NCBI GenBank assembly: GCA_014656015.1
Contig: BNBP01000019.1
Coordinates: forward strand, 39,922 to 103,921
Direction of reading: 5' to 3'
Length of the DNA: 64,000 nt
DNA from: Streptomyces griseoaurantiacus
GTDB taxonomy: Bacteria > Actinomycetota > Actinomycetes > Streptomycetales > Streptomycetaceae
Shown: positions 1-7,179 of the stretch, in pieces
How the letters are laid out: every line of letters starts with the position of its first letter
How positions within the stretch are numbered: position 1 is the stretch's first letter
Notes under the pieces: generated by a model
What the model was told of the DNA's origin: nothing
The model's input: only the letters and a program-made list of their open reading frames with translations
The model's database searches: none
Made by a program: the position numbers and the translations under genes

Positions 1-286
1 CCGGCGGCTCGGGGGTGGGTCCCGGAGCCGGTCCGGGCTCCGGCACCGGCTCGGGCCGGTCGGGCCCCGGGCCCGGCGGAGTGGGCGAGGGCGGCGTGGG
101 CGCGGGCCCCGGCGGCGTCGGAGCGGGTGGGGTCGGCGCCGGAGGTGTGGGGGCCGGCGGGGCGGGCGCCGGGTCCGGCGGAACCGGATCGGGTCCGGGT
201 GTCGGCCCGGGCGTGGGCCCCGGCGGTGTCGGCGAGGGGCCCGGCGTCGGCCCCGGCGGCACAGGGTCGGGATACGGCTGCGTCAT
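1..286 (-). CDS. Proline-rich hypothetical protein (N-terminal part; runs off the window)
   Basis: An ATG at 286 follows a GGAGGAC ribosome site by two bases and opens a frame that stays open to the window edge. It begins MTQPYPDPVPPGP and continues as proline-rich PTPPGP/APTPP-like repeats with a few Asp, Glu and Arg. At least 95 residues are visible, with no signal peptide, membrane span or catalytic motif. Short proline-rich proteins of this kind are common and uncharacterised in Streptomyces. The opposite strand also reads open as a Gly-rich ORF through the same bases; I reject that reading because it lacks a ribosome site and continues through real genes. The function is unknown. Confidence 0.6.
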   Translation of the reverse strand, partial: MTQPYPDPVPPGPTPGPSPTPPGPTPGPTPGPDPVPPDPAPAPPAPTPPAPTPPAPTPPGPAPTPPSPTPPGPGPDRPEPVPEPGPAPGPTPEPP

Positions 287-440
287 GCTGTCCTCCAGCC
301 ATCGGTACGTCGGCTCTGGACTACTCCCCCGCCTACCCGCGCCCCGACCGGGCAGTCACCCGCTCGCCCGCGCGGAACCGCGGGAACCCGCCCGGGCGAC
401 CCGTCGGAGTCCGCCGACGAACCCCGTGGAGCCGTGTGGC

Positions 441-812
441 TCAGAACCGCTCCGGGTGGGCGGTCACCCACTCCTCCGCCGCCCGCACCAGCGCCTCGTC
501 CGCCGCGGGCGCCTCCTCGGGATGGCGCCCCGTCCACTTCACGACGTACGGGCACAGCGGAGCCACCGGCAGGCCCTCCCGCCCCGCGATCGCGTAGAAC
601 TCGCGCACGAGGGCGCCGGCGATGCCTTTCCCCTCGTGCGCGGGCTCGACGATCGTGTGCACGGGGACGAGGGCGCGGCCGGGCTCCTCGAGCACGAAGT
701 ACTCCACGCGCCCGACCGCCTCGCCGCCGTCGGCCCCGTCGTCCCCCTCGTACGCCGTCAGACGCCCGGCCGCCCGGTCGTCACGGATGCGGATGCCACC
801 GTCGTCACTCAT
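441..812 (-). CDS. GNAT-like N-acetyltransferase (YjdJ/GCN5-related small family)
   Basis: This is a 123-residue cytoplasmic protein. The start ATG at 812 follows GGAGGATC, so the upstream in-frame Met is not needed. The acetyl-CoA-binding motif lies around residues 56-70, with E60 followed by GKGIAG, and CPYVVKW with Cys87 comes after it. This layout (short protein, HEGKGIA, CPYV) fits the small GCN5-related family PF14542, whose members are thought to acylate small molecules or proteins. The substrate is unknown. It lies 99 bases after panD on the same strand; a functional link is possible but not shown. Confidence 0.8.
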   Translation of the reverse strand: MSDDGGIRIRDDRAAGRLTAYEGDDGADGGEAVGRVEYFVLEEPGRALVPVHTIVEPAHEGKGIAGALVREFYAIAGREGLPVAPLCPYVVKWTGRHPEEAPAADEALVRAAEEWVTAHPERF

Positions 813-911
813 GTACTGATCCTCCTGGATACCCGGCCTGCCCGGACCACCCGGACGGATCCGGCCTACGACGTACCCCGGCGACGGTGGCCTCACGCAC
901 CGCCGGTGCCC

Positions 912-1331
912 TCAGGCCCCGACGGCCTGCGGGCTGCGCCGCTGGTCCGAGCCCGGCACCGGCTCACCCGGGTCCGCGCCGAGGGACACGATGCGGTTCT
1001 CCTCGTCCACGTGCACGACCCGCGGCCGCAGCTCCCGCGCCTCGGCGTCGGAGACCTGCGCGTAACTGATGAGGATCACCAGGTCCCCCGGGTGCACGAG
1101 GTGCGCGGCGGCCCCGTTGATCCCGATGACCCCGGACCCCCGCTCCCCCTCGATGACATACGTCTCGAGCCGGGCCCCGTTGGTGATGTCGACGATGTGC
1201 ACGAGCTCACCCGGCAGCAGATCCGCCGCGTCGAGCAGTTCGGCGTCGATCGTCACCGATCCCACATAGTGCAGGTCGGCCTGGGTGACGGTGGCCCGAT
1301 GGATCTTGGACTTGAACATGGTACGCAACAT
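912..1331 (-). CDS. panD: Aspartate 1-decarboxylase (PanD) precursor
   Basis: This 139-residue proenzyme makes beta-alanine from L-aspartate for pantothenate and coenzyme A. Starting at the ATG at 1331 (GGAGTG ribosome site, six-base spacing) puts the self-cleavage pair exactly at Gly24-Ser25, within LHYVGS. The other active-site residues are also at the family positions: Lys9, Arg54 and Tyr58. Ser25 becomes the pyruvoyl group after self-cleavage. A longer frame starting at 1379 would break this numbering. The C-terminal 20 residues after the barrel are Arg/Pro-rich and probably disordered. It stands apart from other pantothenate genes. Confidence 0.96.
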   Translation of the reverse strand: MLRTMFKSKIHRATVTQADLHYVGSVTIDAELLDAADLLPGELVHIVDITNGARLETYVIEGERGSGVIGINGAAAHLVHPGDLVILISYAQVSDAEARELRPRVVHVDEENRIVSLGADPGEPVPGSDQRRSPQAVGA

Positions 1332-1820
1332 TGAGGCACTCCAGCGAGTAGGCTCCCTGCCTGCAATTCCGCAGGTCAAGGGCTGCTTCCATACCGTACA
1401 ACCAGTCCAGGTTTCAGGCAGCCGCCCACGGGTTTCTCGGGACCCGTGCCGACCCGATGCCGACTTTTCCGGCCCTCGTCAGGCAGCTCTCGCAGAGCCT
1501 GCCCGCCCGCCCGCACCGCCTGCCTGCCTGCCTGCCAAACGGCACAAGCCTACGCACCACCCGGAAGGCCGTCCGTGACGACCGTCACTCGGGGCACCTG
1601 ACGACAGTCCGGGCCGGACGCGGTGCACGACCGTCGGCACACTGACGGCCGGCTCCGAAGCCGACTCTCCTCGTCGGCGGGAGGCCGCCGATGGTGACCG
1701 AGCTGGTCCGTCCGCCCACCACCTCAAGGAGCCGGGGAGTTGGACTGCGCCCCCGGCGGGCACCCCCTTCCTCTTCATCTCACTTGGGACGCCGGTGAAC
1801 GGCCGTCGGGCGACGCTTGC
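1332..1820. other. Intergenic stretch without a convincing gene
   Basis: About 490 bases separate panD from the CPBP protease region. Visible features are a tetranucleotide run, GCCT repeated about four and a half times (1518-1536), and a perfect 7-bp inverted repeat with a GAGG loop (1674-1691) that could end transcription from the protease gene on the minus strand. Six-frame readings here are low-complexity shadows without ribosome sites. Confidence 0.5.
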
Positions 1821-1982
1821 TCAGCGGCGCCCGCGGCGCATGGGCACCAGGTTGCCGCGCCGGTGGGCGGCGATGAGCATGGGGATCGCGATCAGCAAGC
1901 TGACGATGACGGGCACGATCGACGCCTCCAGGCCGAATTCTCCGCCGGTCAGCAGGTCGGGGCCGGTCGGGTAGGTGGTCAT
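1821..1982 (-). other. Out-of-frame C-terminal segment of the CPBP protease (or a coupled 53-aa ORF)
   Basis: The segment reads MTTYPTGPDLLTGG, then a hydrophobic helix (EASIVPVIVSLLIAIPML) and a basic tail ending RRGRR. This is what a full-length CPBP protein would be expected to carry after its GIPVSGH motif. The join needs one extra G in GAGGCCTG, giving GAGGGCCTG and the protein junction HASEGLMTTYP. Alternatively the overlapping TGATG could start a coupled mini-ORF. I favour a frameshift because the two pieces together make about 280 residues, a normal family length. Confidence 0.55.
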
Positions 1983-2665
1983 CAGGCCTCGGAGGCGTGG
2001 CCGGAGACGGGGATGCCGATCAGGCCCTGGGTGGTGTTCCAGGCGAAGTGCAGACCTATGACGAACCAGATGTTGCGCTTCCACAGGAACGCGGCACCGA
2101 GGAGGACGCCGGCCTCGACGGCGATCGCGGTCGAGCTCCACAGCGTGGCGTCCGGGTTGGCCAGGTGCAGTCCACCGAACAGCACCGCGGTGATCGTCAG
2201 AGCCGCCCAGCTGCCGCACAGCTTCTCCAGTGCCTGCAGAGCGAGGCCGCGGAAGAGCAGTTCCTCGGTCACGGCGGCGCCGACCGACGTCGCGGCCATG
2301 CTCGCCACGATCGACAGGCCGTTGCCGGGCCGTTCGTCGAACAAGAACTCGGTGAGGAGCATGAGCATCGACACGGTGATGAACCCGAAGCCGATCGCGA
2401 CACCGAACAACGTCTGTGTCACGGCCCCCGACTTCGCGATCTCCGGCATGCTCCGCCGAGCGACGTGGCGCATGACCACCCAGTAGATGCCAACCGCCAC
2501 GACCGCACCCGCGATGGCGGCCACCCCACCCACCGAGGCCAGGCCGGACGCCAGACCCACGCCCACTGCGCCGGTCACCATCCAGGCGAGCGGGGACCGG
2601 AAGAAGCGGCCGTCCTCCCTGCGTGCCGGCCGGGGCGACACAGCATGAGTCGTCTGCACATTCAA
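1982..2665 (-). CDS. CPBP family intramembrane glutamic endopeptidase (C-terminus apparently lost by frameshift)
   Basis: This is a 227-residue integral membrane protein of the CPBP/Rce1-like family, which cleaves peptides within the membrane. The family's residues are present: EELLFRG with Glu134, Glu135 and Arg139, His167 in GGLHLAN, and His206 in GLHFAWN. Hydrophobic segments lie near residues 26-66, 83-104, 117-131, 150-166 and 179-206. The TTG at 2665 is preferred because GGAG lies six bases upstream; GTG codons at 2659 and 2677 are alternatives. The frame stops after GIPVSGHASEA, while the neighbouring frame continues with a plausible last membrane helix. This looks like a one-base deletion or a sequencing error. 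The role is unknown. Confidence 0.75.
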   Translation of the reverse strand: MNVQTTHAVSPRPARREDGRFFRSPLAWMVTGAVGVGLASGLASVGGVAAIAGAVVAVGIYWVVMRHVARRSMPEIAKSGAVTQTLFGVAIGFGFITVSMLMLLTEFLFDERPGNGLSIVASMAATSVGAAVTEELLFRGLALQALEKLCGSWAALTITAVLFGGLHLANPDATLWSSTAIAVEAGVLLGAAFLWKRNIWFVIGLHFAWNTTQGLIGIPVSGHASEA

Positions 2666-3044
2666 GGTGATCTCCACATGGCATCGGCCGTGGGCCGTCC
2701 GACGGCTGCCAAGGACGCTACGGGCGTGGCGACGTCTGCGAATCACCCCTGAGTGGACAGCCCGGGTAGCTCTGCAGAGGGACACGGGGCGACGGACGCC
2801 GCAAAGAGACGACCGCCGAGGGTGGAACGCATCCTCGGTCGCCCCTCGCGTCAGACGTGGCCGATGGGTGCGTGGCAACCTGGCAGCCGTGTCACGGTCG
2901 TTCGCGCCACGGATCGGGAAGGCCGGCGCGACCAGAGGTTCGAGCTCGTGGACGCGGTGCGGTGTGCGTCGGGCCGGTGTGTACGGGAGTGGATCTGCTC
3001 GTGCACCCCGTCCCGGTCTCGTCCCGAGCACCGGCGCCCGCCCC
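2666..3044. other. Intergenic stretch upstream of the CPBP gene
   Basis: About 380 bases between the transporter stop and the protease start. No gene is supported; the readings here lack ribosome sites and family features. An imperfect stem (CGACCGCCGAGG at 2810-2821 with CCTCGGTCG at 2833-2841) may be a terminator for the transporter or part of the protease leader. Confidence 0.4.
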
Positions 3045-4322
3045 TCAGCAGACGCCGTCGCCCGGCTTGGGGTTGCCCAGGCGGAACAGCGGGCGCAGTT
3101 TCAGTCCGGCCCAGGTTCCCAGGAGGGCGCAGGCGCCCCAGATCCAGCCGTGCAGGCTGCCGGAGGCGATGCCCGCGAGGTACGCGCCGATGTTGCAGCC
3201 GCCCGCGAGCCGGGCACCGATGCCCATCAGCACGCCGCCAAGCACCGCCGCGACCGCCGTCCGCCACGGCACACCGCGGTGCAGCGCCCACGTGCCGCCG
3301 AGCGCCGCGGCGACCGCCGCGCCGATCATGATGCCGATGTCGGTGAGGCTGGTCTTGTCCGCGAGGACCGACCCGGCGAGCATCTCCTTGTTTCCGGGCC
3401 GCTGCCACCAGCTCCACCCCTCGGGGTGGCCGCCGAGCGCCCCCACCAGCTCGGATCCCCACAGGCTGAAGGCACTGGTGATGCCCCACGCGCCGCCGGA
3501 GACGAGCAGCACCCCGGCGCCCAGCACGGCCAGCGCCAGGGCGCCGACGGCCAGCGGCCAGGAACCTCGCAGCGCGCGGGCGGCACCGCGTGCGGAGGGC
3601 ACGGCGCCCAGCGGCGGCGGGTTGCGTCGGGCCTGGACACGGCGGCTGACCAGGGCGACGGCGGCGAGCACGAGGATCGTCACCGCCCAGGAGCCGAACC
3701 AGCCGATGTGGTCGGCCATGACGACCGGCTTCAGCGCGGGCAGGTCCTTCCACAGGTCGAACTGCCAGGCGGCCAGGGTCGCACCGCCGATGAATCCGCC
3801 GAGGGTGAGCAGGATCGACGTCTGTCCCGAGCCGACCGCGAAGAGGGTGCCGGAGGCGCAGGCGCCGCCGAGCTGCATGCCGACGGCGAAGACGAACGAG
3901 CCGATCAGCAGTCCCACGCCCAGGGGGCCGGCCGAGGGCGCCGGTACGGAGCCGAACAGTCCGGTGCCCGTTCCGATGAGCAGGGCGAACAGTGTCGCCG
4001 TGGTGCCGAGCAGCAGGGTGTGGGCCCGCAGACCGGTGCCGTTGCCGACGGCGATCAACTGCCGCCAGGCGGAGGTGAAGCCGAAGCGGGAGTGGAACAG
4101 GGCGATCCCGAGGCCCAGCCCGAGCAGCAGCAGGACTCCGGGCTTGGCTCCGTGGGCGGACCACACGTAGGCGGTGAGGGCCGCGGCGAGCAGCCCGGAG
4201 ACCGCGAGCGGACCGCGGCGCACCGGCGGGGCGGGGGGTGCCGGCGGTTGCGGGACGGAGGTGGGTGGCGGGGACAGCAGTGCGGCGGTCTTCGCCGCCC
4301 GGGGGGACGGGGCGATGGTCAC
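3045..4322 (-). CDS. YeeE/YedE family sulfur-compound (thiosulfate-type) membrane transporter
   Basis: This is a 425-residue polytopic membrane protein. The GTG at 4322 lies seven bases after GGAG. A proline-rich cytoplasmic N-terminus (residues 15-35) leads into about ten hydrophobic segments. Two repeat signatures of the YeeE/YedE fold are visible: GGACASG around Cys155 and AGGCNIGAYLAG near residue 385. In the characterised thiosulfate channel TsuA, cysteines in such motifs pass thiosulfate through the membrane, so uptake of thiosulfate or a related sulfur compound is the likely role. The usual small TusA-like partner is not encoded alongside. A short ORF with three Cys codons sits 116 bases upstream and may control it. 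Confidence 0.85.
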   Translation of the reverse strand: MTIAPSPRAAKTAALLSPPPTSVPQPPAPPAPPVRRGPLAVSGLLAAALTAYVWSAHGAKPGVLLLLGLGLGIALFHSRFGFTSAWRQLIAVGNGTGLRAHTLLLGTTATLFALLIGTGTGLFGSVPAPSAGPLGVGLLIGSFVFAVGMQLGGACASGTLFAVGSGQTSILLTLGGFIGGATLAAWQFDLWKDLPALKPVVMADHIGWFGSWAVTILVLAAVALVSRRVQARRNPPPLGAVPSARGAARALRGSWPLAVGALALAVLGAGVLLVSGGAWGITSAFSLWGSELVGALGGHPEGWSWWQRPGNKEMLAGSVLADKTSLTDIGIMIGAAVAAALGGTWALHRGVPWRTAVAAVLGGVLMGIGARLAGGCNIGAYLAGIASGSLHGWIWGACALLGTWAGLKLRPLFRLGNPKPGDGVC

Positions 4323-4438
4323 GGGTGGACTCCGGAAGGTGTACGGGTCGGGGTGGGGCACGACGCCGACGGGAAGGCCCGAGCGAGCAGCGCCGCAGCG
4401 GGGCGGCGGCGGGGGGGCGGAAGACCGGCCGGTCCGGC

Positions 4439-4522
4439 TCAGCGGCGACAGAGACCGTCGTCGACGCACCACGCCGAGGTCGCCAACAGGGCGAGGCACA
4501 ACAGCCGGGCGGGTGCGGACAT
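4439..4522 (-). CDS. Putative cysteine-containing leader peptide (27 aa)
   Basis: A tiny ORF starts at the ATG at 4522, with GGAG immediately upstream (three-base spacing, rather close). It begins MSAPARLLCLALLATSAW and ends CVDDGLCRR, giving three Cys codons in 27 codons. It lies in the 5' leader of the sulfur transporter. In actinobacteria, short peptides encoded before sulfur-metabolism genes are known, and some act by cysteine-sensing attenuation. That role here is inference from position and cysteine content. It could instead be a chance ORF or a truncated signal peptide. Confidence 0.35.
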   Translation of the reverse strand: MSAPARLLCLALLATSAWCVDDGLCRR

Positions 4523-4689
4523 GCGCTCCAGAGTAGGAGCGAGCTTCAGCGATGCGGACCCGAATCTCACCATGTGAACTGTTGCATGTGCCACACACCG
4601 GCCGCTCGGGGACCGGGAGGGTGCGCGAGCCCGCCCGTGCGGACGGTACGACAGCCCCGCCGACGGGCGAGGTCGTCCCGCGTGAGGCG

Positions 4690-4740
4690 CGGATGTCATT
4701 CCCGCGTGACGCGCGGATCGCGGATGTCATTCCCGCGTGA
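4690..4740. repeat. Two 20-bp direct repeats at the 3' end of pxpC
   Basis: The 20-base unit beginning CGGATGTCATTCCCGCGTGA occurs at 4690-4709 and again at 4721-4740, 31 bases apart. A partial third copy (CCCGCGTGAGGCGCGGATG) lies just before. The second copy overlaps the last codons and stop of pxpC, so the array probably grew by duplicating that gene's tail. Confidence 0.7.
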
Positions 4741-5584
4741 AGCGCACCGGCGTCCCCACGGCGGCCTGGGCGGCCGCCGCCAGGGCGGTTTCCGTGACGA
4801 CCCCGATCACCGGGTAGCCGCCCGTCGTCGGGTGGTCGTGCAGGAACACCACCGGGCGGCCGTCCGGGGGCACCTGCACCGCGCCGAGGACCATGCCCTC
4901 GCTGGGCAACTCGCCCGGCGTTCCACGCATCAGCGGTGGCCCTTCGGTGCGCAGGCCGATGCGGTTGCTGTGCGGGGACACGCGGTACGTCGCGGAGGTG
5001 AGGGTGCGCAGTGCCGCGGGGGTGAACCAGTCGGCGCGGGGGCCGAGCCGCAGCGGCAGGACGAGTTCGGCGGGCGGCGCCGGCCAGGGGGCGGCGCCGG
5101 GAAGCGCCGCCTGGCGGGCGGGGACGCCCAGCGGGAGCACGTCCCCCTCGCACAGAGGGGAGGGGCCGAGCCCGGAGAGGAGGTCCGTCGAGCGGCTGCC
5201 GAGGACCGGCTCGGCCGCGAGGCCACCGGCGACGGCCAGATAGGAGCGCACGCCCGCGGTCACCCCGCCCGCGTCCAGGACCGCGCCGGCGGGAACCCTC
5301 ACGGGTGCGCCCCACGGCGCCGGTCGGCCGTCGACCGTCACCGGGCAGGGCGCACCGCCGACGACGACGGTGACGGTGCGGTCGGGCCGCACGGCGCAGC
5401 CGGTCAGCGTGGTCTCCAGGACGGCGGCCTCGGGGGCGTTGCCGAGCAGGCGGTTGGCGAGTCTCATCGCGGGCGCGTCCAGGGCGCCGGAGCGCGGGAC
5501 TCCCAGGTGGGCGTGGCCGCGTCGGCCCGAGTCCTGCACCGTGGTCAGGGCTCCGGAGCGTACGACGGTGAGCTTGGCGGTCAT
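4727..5584 (-). CDS. pxpC: 5-oxoprolinase subunit C (biotin-dependent carboxyltransferase-like, PxpC)
   Basis: This 285-residue cytoplasmic protein is one subunit of the PxpABC 5-oxoprolinase, which opens 5-oxoproline to glutamate at the cost of ATP. It has the KipA/PxpC pattern: an N-terminal VQDSGRRGHAHLGVPRSG, then GALDAPAMRLANRLLGN, a central NRIGLRTEG and a C-terminal HPTTGGYPVIGVV near residue 255. It starts at the ATG at 5584, overlapping the pxpB stop by four bases, so the two are translationally coupled. It is the last gene of the pxpA-pxpB-pxpC operon. It resembles urea-carboxylase parts in sequence, but its neighbours settle the assignment. Confidence 0.92.
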   Translation of the reverse strand: MTAKLTVVRSGALTTVQDSGRRGHAHLGVPRSGALDAPAMRLANRLLGNAPEAAVLETTLTGCAVRPDRTVTVVVGGAPCPVTVDGRPAPWGAPVRVPAGAVLDAGGVTAGVRSYLAVAGGLAAEPVLGSRSTDLLSGLGPSPLCEGDVLPLGVPARQAALPGAAPWPAPPAELVLPLRLGPRADWFTPAALRTLTSATYRVSPHSNRIGLRTEGPPLMRGTPGELPSEGMVLGAVQVPPDGRPVVFLHDHPTTGGYPVIGVVTETALAAAAQAAVGTPVRFTRE

Positions 5585-6237
5585 GCCGTACCGCCCTCGG
5601 TGACGAAGCGGACGCGCGTTCCCGGGGTGAGCAGCGCCGGCCGGTCCCGGGTGAGGTCCCACAGCGGTGCCGGGTCCGGCATGGTGCCGATCAGCTGCCA
5701 GCCGCCGGGGGTGGCGCGCGGATACACGGCGCTGTAGGGCCCCGCGAGCGCCAGCGCCCCGGCCGGGACCCGGGTGCGGGGCGTGCCGCGGCGCGGCACG
5801 TGCAGTTCGGCGGGCAGTCCGGTGAGGTAGCCGAACCCGGGCGCGAAGCCGCAGAAGGCGACGCGGTAGGTGTACGAGGAGTGCCGGGCGGCGACCTCGT
5901 CGGCGCCGATCCCCCATCGGGCGGCGACCTCGGCCAGGTCCGGCCCGTCGTAGCGCACGGGAATCTCGACGACGGCCCCGTCGTCCTCGGCTCGGGGCGG
6001 CACGTCCCAGTCGGCGAGCCGGCGGGCCAGCTCTGCCGGGTCTCCCACACCGTCCAGGAGCACGGTGCGCGCTCCCGGCACGATCTCCTCGACCGGTGGC
6101 AGGCTTCCCGCCGCGCGCCGCCGCAGCAGTTCGGCCAGCAGGTCCCCCGTGCGCTCGGCGTCCGGCAGTTCGATGAGCAGCGCGTGTTTCCCGGCGGGGC
6201 GTACGTGCAGAAGCCGGCTCTCCGTCGTGCGCGTCAT
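5581..6237 (-). CDS. pxpB: 5-oxoprolinase subunit B (PxpB)
   Basis: This is a 218-residue PxpB/KipI-type protein, the partner of PxpC in the 5-oxoprolinase complex. The hallmark FCGFAPGFGYLTGLP lies at residues 128-142, followed by PRRGTPRTRVPAGALALAG and GGWQLIG, as in the allophanate-hydrolase-subunit-1 fold. The start ATG at 6237 overlaps the end of pxpA by four bases. The length is close to the family norm of 210-220. In Bacillus the homologue also inhibits a sporulation kinase; with all three pxp genes adjacent here, the metabolic role is far more likely. Confidence 0.93.
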   Translation of the reverse strand: MTRTTESRLLHVRPAGKHALLIELPDAERTGDLLAELLRRRAAGSLPPVEEIVPGARTVLLDGVGDPAELARRLADWDVPPRAEDDGAVVEIPVRYDGPDLAEVAARWGIGADEVAARHSSYTYRVAFCGFAPGFGYLTGLPAELHVPRRGTPRTRVPAGALALAGPYSAVYPRATPGGWQLIGTMPDPAPLWDLTRDRPALLTPGTRVRFVTEGGTA

Positions 6238-6986
6238 GTGAACGCCCCGACCTCGACCCCGGCTTCCTCAAGTGCCTCGCGCACGCGGGCGGCGATCCGG
6301 GCGGCGCCCGGGGTGTCGCCGTGCACGCACAGGGAGCGGGCGGCCACCGCGACGGTCGTACCGTCCACGGCCTCGACCGCACCGTCCACGCCGAACGCCA
6401 GGGCGCGCCGCACCACGGCGTCCTCGTCGGTCACCACCGCGTTCGCCTCGCGGCGCGGCACGAGCGTGCCCTCGGGGGTGTAGGCGCGGTCCGCGAAGGC
6501 CTCCGGCACGGCGGTGAGTCCCGCCTCCTCGGCGGCGGCGAGCAGTCGCGAGCCGGGCAGGCCCAGTACGGGAAGCGACCCGCCCGCGAGTCTCACCCCC
6601 GCCACGACGGCGGCGGCCTGCTCGGCGTCGTGGACGGTGCGGTTGTAGAGCGCGCCGTGCGGCTTGACGTACGCCACCCGGGCCCCGGCGGCCTGGGCGA
6701 AGACGCGCAGCGCCCCGATCTGATAGGCCAGTTCGCAAGCCAGTTCCTCGCCGGGCACGTCCATGGCGCGCCGGCCGAAGCCGGCCAGGTCGCGGTAGGA
6801 CACCTGCGCTCCGATCCGCACTCCGCGCTCGGCGGCGAGGTCGCAGACGCGGCGCATCACCGAGGGGTCCCCGGCGTGGAAGCCGCAGGCGACGTTGGCG
6901 CTGGTGACGACGGAGAGGAGGGCCTCGTCGTCGGTGAGGGTCCACCGGCCGAAGCCTTCACCGAGGTCTGCGTTGAGATCGATCAC
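6234..6986 (-). CDS. pxpA: 5-oxoprolinase subunit A (PxpA, LamB/YcsF family)
   Basis: This is a 250-residue LamB/YcsF protein. It opens with IDLNADLGEGFG, followed by ANVACGFHAGDP and YVKPHGALYN, the family's conserved blocks. It ends with SLCVHGDTPGA, another conserved block. With PxpB and PxpC it performs ATP-dependent hydrolysis of 5-oxoproline to L-glutamate. The GTG at 6986 is the first codon before IDLNADLG. No ribosome site precedes it, and a promoter -10-like hexamer ends only seven bases upstream, so the message is probably leaderless. An upstream in-frame ATG at 7064 would place the operator inside the gene and is rejected. Confidence 0.93.
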   Translation of the reverse strand: MIDLNADLGEGFGRWTLTDDEALLSVVTSANVACGFHAGDPSVMRRVCDLAAERGVRIGAQVSYRDLAGFGRRAMDVPGEELACELAYQIGALRVFAQAAGARVAYVKPHGALYNRTVHDAEQAAAVVAGVRLAGGSLPVLGLPGSRLLAAAEEAGLTAVPEAFADRAYTPEGTLVPRREANAVVTDEDAVVRRALAFGVDGAVEAVDGTTVAVAARSLCVHGDTPGAARIAARVREALEEAGVEVGAFT

Positions 6987-6993
6987 GTCCGGA

Positions 6994-7023
6994 AACGTAG
7001 TCGATTGTTGAACGATCCGACAA
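6994..7023 (-). promoter_or_regulatory. pxpA promoter with operator in the spacer
   Basis: Read on the minus strand: TTGTCG (-35, 7018-7023), an 18-base spacer, then TACGTT (-10, 6994-6999). The spacer contains GATCGTTCAACAATC (7003-7017), a palindrome with one mismatch. The matching element in the divergent promoter makes a shared repressor likely. This is inference from pattern; the regulator gene is not in the window. Confidence 0.55.
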
Positions 7024-7067
7024 GGGGTCGAAATCGCCGCCTGAGGAGCGCGCTGTGATCTCACCCC

Positions 7068-7097
7068 TTGTTCGATCGTTCAACGATCACCTAAGGT
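7068..7097 (+). promoter_or_regulatory. Promoter of the DUF969-DUF979-pcp operon with palindromic operator
   Basis: TTGTTC (7068-7073) and TAAGGT (7092-7097) are separated by 18 bases. The perfect palindrome GATCGTTCAACGATC (7074-7088, seven-base arms around one base) fills most of the spacer. The layout mirrors the pxpA promoter on the other strand. A GntR-type repressor would suit the operator size, but the protein is not identified. Confidence 0.55.
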
Positions 7098-7179
7098 CCG
7101 TGCATCCCCCACGGATTTGAGCCCTCGAATCCGTGCCGCCTCTGGCGCCCTGTCCCCTACGCCTGAAGAAGGCCACCGC

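Noticed and set aside
15..1334. 439-codon plus-strand Gly-rich ORF
   Set aside because: It runs antisense through the proline-rich gene, the GNAT gene and panD, lacks a ribosome site and looks like a high-GC shadow frame.
1516..1540. CCTG repeats considered as a CRISPR or satellite array
   Set aside because: The unit is only four bases without spacers; it is a simple sequence run.
3045..5315. Long version (756 codons) of the YeeE-type gene
   Set aside because: The extra 330 N-terminal codons are antisense to pxpC and Arg/Pro-rich; the GTG at 4322 has a ribosome site directly before the transporter.
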